From positions 1 to 7,888 of the forward strand of contig JAAFHI010000116.1 in NCBI GenBank assembly GCA_013298335.1: a stretch of 7,888 nt of DNA, read 5' to 3'. Shown one piece after another: positions 7,196 to 7,888 of this stretch. A program made the translations under genes and the position numbers. Source of the DNA: Actinomycetota bacterium (GTDB lineage Bacteria > Acidobacteriota > Blastocatellia > Chloracidobacteriales > Chloracidobacteriaceae). The stretch's first letter is position 1. Each line of letters opens with the position of its first letter. The notes under the pieces were generated by a model. The model ran no database searches. It was not told where the DNA came from and saw only the letters and a list, made by a program, of their open reading frames with translations.

Positions 7196-7783
7196 TCAGG
7201 CGGGTTTGGCCGTCCGGCTGCCGGGTTTGACCGCCGGAATGCCCGCCTTGCACAACGGACAGTCATCCGGCGAATAGGTCGGGATCTGAAGTTCAATCAG
7301 ACTTTCACGCGGGACACCCAGATCGACCGGCGCGGAACTCCGGTCGATAATCGAACCGACGGCACTGATCGCCGCGCCCGCTTTTTCCAATGCAACCATC
7401 GTTTCCCGCGTCGAACCGCCGGTGGTGACCACATCTTCGACCACGAACGCGCGTTCGCCCGCCTCGACCGCAAACCCGCGCCGAATGGTCATTTCGCCCT
7501 GCTCGCGCTCGGTAAAAATGCACCGGACGCCGAGCGCCCGCGCAACCTCATGCGCGATGACGATGCCGCCGATGGCCGGCGCGGCGACGAAATCAGGCGG
7601 TTCGGCAACCGCCAAAAGCTTCTCGGCCAAGGCTTTACCGATCTGTTCGGCCACGCTCGGAAATTGCAGCAGCCGCGCGCACTGGACGTAGTTCTGGCTG
7701 TGAAGCCCGGAACTCAGAAGAAAATGACCGGTCAGCAACGCGCCGGTTTCGGTGAGCAGGTGTTGAACGTCGGAAGGCAGCAT
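7196..7783 (-). CDS. pyrE: Orotate phosphoribosyltransferase
   Basis: A 195-residue cytoplasmic enzyme that joins orotate to PRPP to give orotidine 5'-monophosphate, the fifth step of pyrimidine synthesis. The PRPP-binding motif is clear at 114-127 (VVEDVVTTGGSTRE). The N-terminal GALLTGHFLLSSGLHS and the segment AAPAIGGIVIAHEVARALG (68-86), with the flexible-loop TEREQGEMTIRRGF (91-104), are typical of this branch. The C-terminal CPLCKAGIPAVKPGSR (175-190), with Cys175 and Cys178, marks the subclass with a short Cys pair that might bind a metal; that role is inference. Length is normal. The ATG at 7783 has no SD: the leader just before it is pyrimidine-rich (TTTTCT and CCCC runs). The gene is complete. 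The next gene begins 110 bp downstream and is unrelated in function, so shared transcription is uncertain. Confidence 0.96.
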   Translation of the reverse strand: MLPSDVQHLLTETGALLTGHFLLSSGLHSQNYVQCARLLQFPSVAEQIGKALAEKLLAVAEPPDFVAAPAIGGIVIAHEVARALGVRCIFTEREQGEMTIRRGFAVEAGERAFVVEDVVTTGGSTRETMVALEKAGAAISAVGSIIDRSSAPVDLGVPRESLIELQIPTYSPDDCPLCKAGIPAVKPGSRTAKPA

Positions 7784-7789
7784 AGAAAA

Positions 7790-7820
7790 GGGGTCAGGGG
7801 TCAGGGGTCAGGGGTCAGGG
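7790..7820. repeat. G-rich heptamer repeat upstream of pyrE
   Basis: GGGGTCA occurs four times head-to-tail (7790-7817) followed by GGG. It sits 6 bp before the pyrE start. On the + strand four G4 runs are separated by 3-nt loops, a standard pattern for an intramolecular G-quadruplex; in the pyrE mRNA the copy would be C-rich. The rest of the upstream region (7821-7888) shows no gene. A TTGACG hexamer on the minus strand (7852-7847) has no matching -10 at the usual distance, so no promoter is called. Confidence 0.85.
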
Positions 7821-7888
7821 AAAGAGCGTCGTTTTTCGGCGGAATCCGTCAAGCAAAAAATTCACGTTGCCTGCTTTTTCTTACCTGA

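Noticed and set aside
7196..7783. Functional operon of pyrE with the sensory genes
   Set aside because: A 110-bp gap and unrelated roles; same strand alone is not enough to claim it.

Overview
The window is GC-rich bacterial DNA with every supported gene on the minus strand. Read in the direction of transcription (right to left) the order is: pyrE (orotate phosphoribosyltransferase), a UrtA-type substrate-binding lipoprotein, a large membrane hybrid histidine kinase, a stand-alone response regulator, a 440-bp non-coding stretch packed with hairpins, and a soluble protein joining two degenerate histidine-kinase dimerisation domains, a receiver and a Hanks-type Ser/Thr kinase. No rRNA, tRNA, CRISPR array or transposase gene was seen. 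Ser/Thr kinases mixed with two-component modules, an SBP lacking transporter genes, weak or missing Shine-Dalgarno (SD) sites and hairpin-rich dispersed-looking repeats suggest a Planctomycetota/PVC-like or related environmental lineage. That assignment is inference; no marker gene fixes it.

Region by region: 1-78 holds a degenerate tandem repeat of about 30 bp that runs off the left edge and reaches the stop codon of the Ser/Thr kinase gene. 79-2172 is the DHp-DHp-REC-kinase gene. 2173-2612 is non-coding: two short strong hairpins (2221-2272), then a 287-bp near-perfectly symmetrical palindrome (2306-2592) whose arms carry matching sets of small hairpins. 2613-2981 is the response regulator, coupled to the hybrid kinase (2984-5782) by a 2-bp gap with an SD formed by the kinase's last two codons. 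5783-5834 is a short gap with a 9-bp triplicate repeat and a possible 14-codon minicistron overlapping the kinase start. 5835-7085 is the substrate-binding protein, 7086-7195 a spacer, 7196-7783 pyrE, and 7784-7888 its upstream region, carrying four copies of a G-rich heptamer.

The likely logic is a sensory relay. The UrtA-like lipoprotein binds a small ligand (urea or a short amide by family resemblance) outside the cytoplasmic membrane and presents it to the extracytoplasmic domain of the hybrid kinase. Phosphate then moves through the kinase's two receivers and the small response regulator, and possibly to the receiver of the Ser/Thr kinase, turning a His-Asp signal into Ser/Thr phosphorylation. 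The absence of UrtBCDE-type transporter genes beside the SBP, and the tight packing with the kinase, favour sensing over transport. pyrE is a housekeeping neighbour with no evident link.
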